In this document: positions 63,704 through 64,000 of the stretch, piece by piece
Position numbering within the stretch: position 1 is the first letter of the stretch
Layout: every line of letters begins with the position of its first letter
NCBI GenBank assembly: GCA_001595385.3
Contig: LVEI03000001.1
Span: forward strand, 1,207,501 to 1,271,500
Direction: 5' to 3'
Length of the DNA stretch: 64,000 nt
Source of the DNA: Deltaproteobacteria bacterium GWC2_55_46
GTDB taxonomy: Bacteria > Desulfobacterota > GWC2-55-46
Notes under the pieces: generated by a model
What the model was told of the DNA's origin: nothing
Database searches by the model: none
The model's input: only the letters and a program-made list of their open reading frames with translations
Program-made: the position numbers and the translations under genes

Positions 63704-64000
63704 TTAGAAGTTGTAGCCGCTCTCTTCGTGCTGAGTGAGATCAAGCCCCTGTATCTCCTCCTCGTTCGATACCCTGAGGCCCACGACGAGGTCGACCACC
63801 TTTAGTATGACCAGCGTCCCCACGACCGAGACAAGGACCGTTACGCCCGCGCCGATAACCTGGCTCATGAGGAGCGCCGGGTTCCCGTGGATAAGCCCTG
63901 TTGCGCCGACCGAGGCGAGAAGGCCTGTTGCCAGAGTCCCCCATGTGCCTGCAACGCCGTGGATGCCGAAGACGTCGAGGGTGTCGTCATACTTGAGCCT
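63704..64000 (-). CDS. Second ammonium transporter, 5' part beyond window
   Basis: The minus strand is open from the window edge to a stop at 63704. It encodes the end of an Amt protein: [26 protein letters not shown] with the pore His, a last membrane helix and a tail ending [15 protein letters not shown], very close to the amtB tail. It is the third nitrogen gene on this strand; two amt copies around one glnB suggest duplication. Confidence 0.93.
   Translation of the reverse strand, partial: RLKYDDTLDVFGIHGVAGTWGTLATGLLASVGATGLIHGNPALLMSQVIGAGVTVLVSVVGTLVILKVVDLVVGLRVSNEEEIQGLDLTQHEESGYNF

Overview
The window is GC-rich, densely packed bacterial chromosome. Housekeeping neighbourhoods and accessory traits point to a member of the Desulfobacterota / former Deltaproteobacteria or a close relative. 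The supporting signs are a four-subunit pyruvate:ferredoxin oxidoreductase beside an MglA-type GTPase and a roadblock protein, a multiheme cytochrome c, a DUF2155 lipoprotein, a mutS2-dnaG-rpoD block, and dnaX-ybaB-recR next to SRP RNA and tRNA-Ser. This placement is an inference from gene content; no rRNA gene is present.

Layout. 1-6 kb: the 3' part of a large glycoside-hydrolase-like gene, rpsU, a coiled-coil lipoprotein and a pentaheme cytochrome with a consensus promoter and a leader that can mask its own ribosome binding site. 6-20.5 kb: information-processing and energy genes on the minus strand (mutS2, dnaG, rpoD, NIF3-like, yqeY, mglA/mglB-like, porGDAB, recR, ybaB, dnaX). 20.5-21.3 kb: SRP RNA, tRNA-Ser(CGA), tRNA-Ser(GGA) and a third tRNA-Ser copy split in its T-loop by a 93-nt set of hairpins. 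21.4-30.6 kb: envelope, TPR and metabolic genes (DUF2155, MA-type peptidase, GAF, RodZ-like, PilF/PilW-like, PfkB kinase, mtnP, rlmN), a protoglobin-PsiE fusion and ndk. 30.8-34.8 kb: nth, a rhodanese-fold protein without its cysteine paired with a diguanylate cyclase, then bfr and a Fur-controlled bfd.

34.9-36.8 kb is an accessory patch: an RHS-type fragment, an LD-transpeptidase-like toxin tail with a probable immunity gene, and a RAYT transposase between exact inverted repeats. 37-42.5 kb: groESL with CIRCE, a cold-shock gene, an unknown protein and a TMTC-like membrane protein. 42.5-45.8 kb is a second accessory patch: an orphan phage gene, four AT-rich unknown genes and a decayed helix-turn-helix gene. 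45.9-55.5 kb: a divergent UvrA, a B12-binding radical SAM protein, MltD, MoeA, MtnA and two small envelope proteins. 55.7-64 kb: a Nudix hydrolase, then a nitrogen cluster (NtrB/NtrC-like pair, thiE, nirB, amtB, glnB and a second, partial amt).

A short interspersed repeat of about 125 bp with imperfect terminal inverted repeats (CAGGCTGCTCAAAAAGTCCAT-type ends) occurs in two full and several partial copies between genes. mtnP and mtnA (methionine salvage), bfr and bfd (iron storage and release), and ntrBC with nirB/amtB/glnB (nitrogen) are the clearest functional partnerships. No CRISPR array, complete prophage or insertion sequence other than the RAYT was seen.
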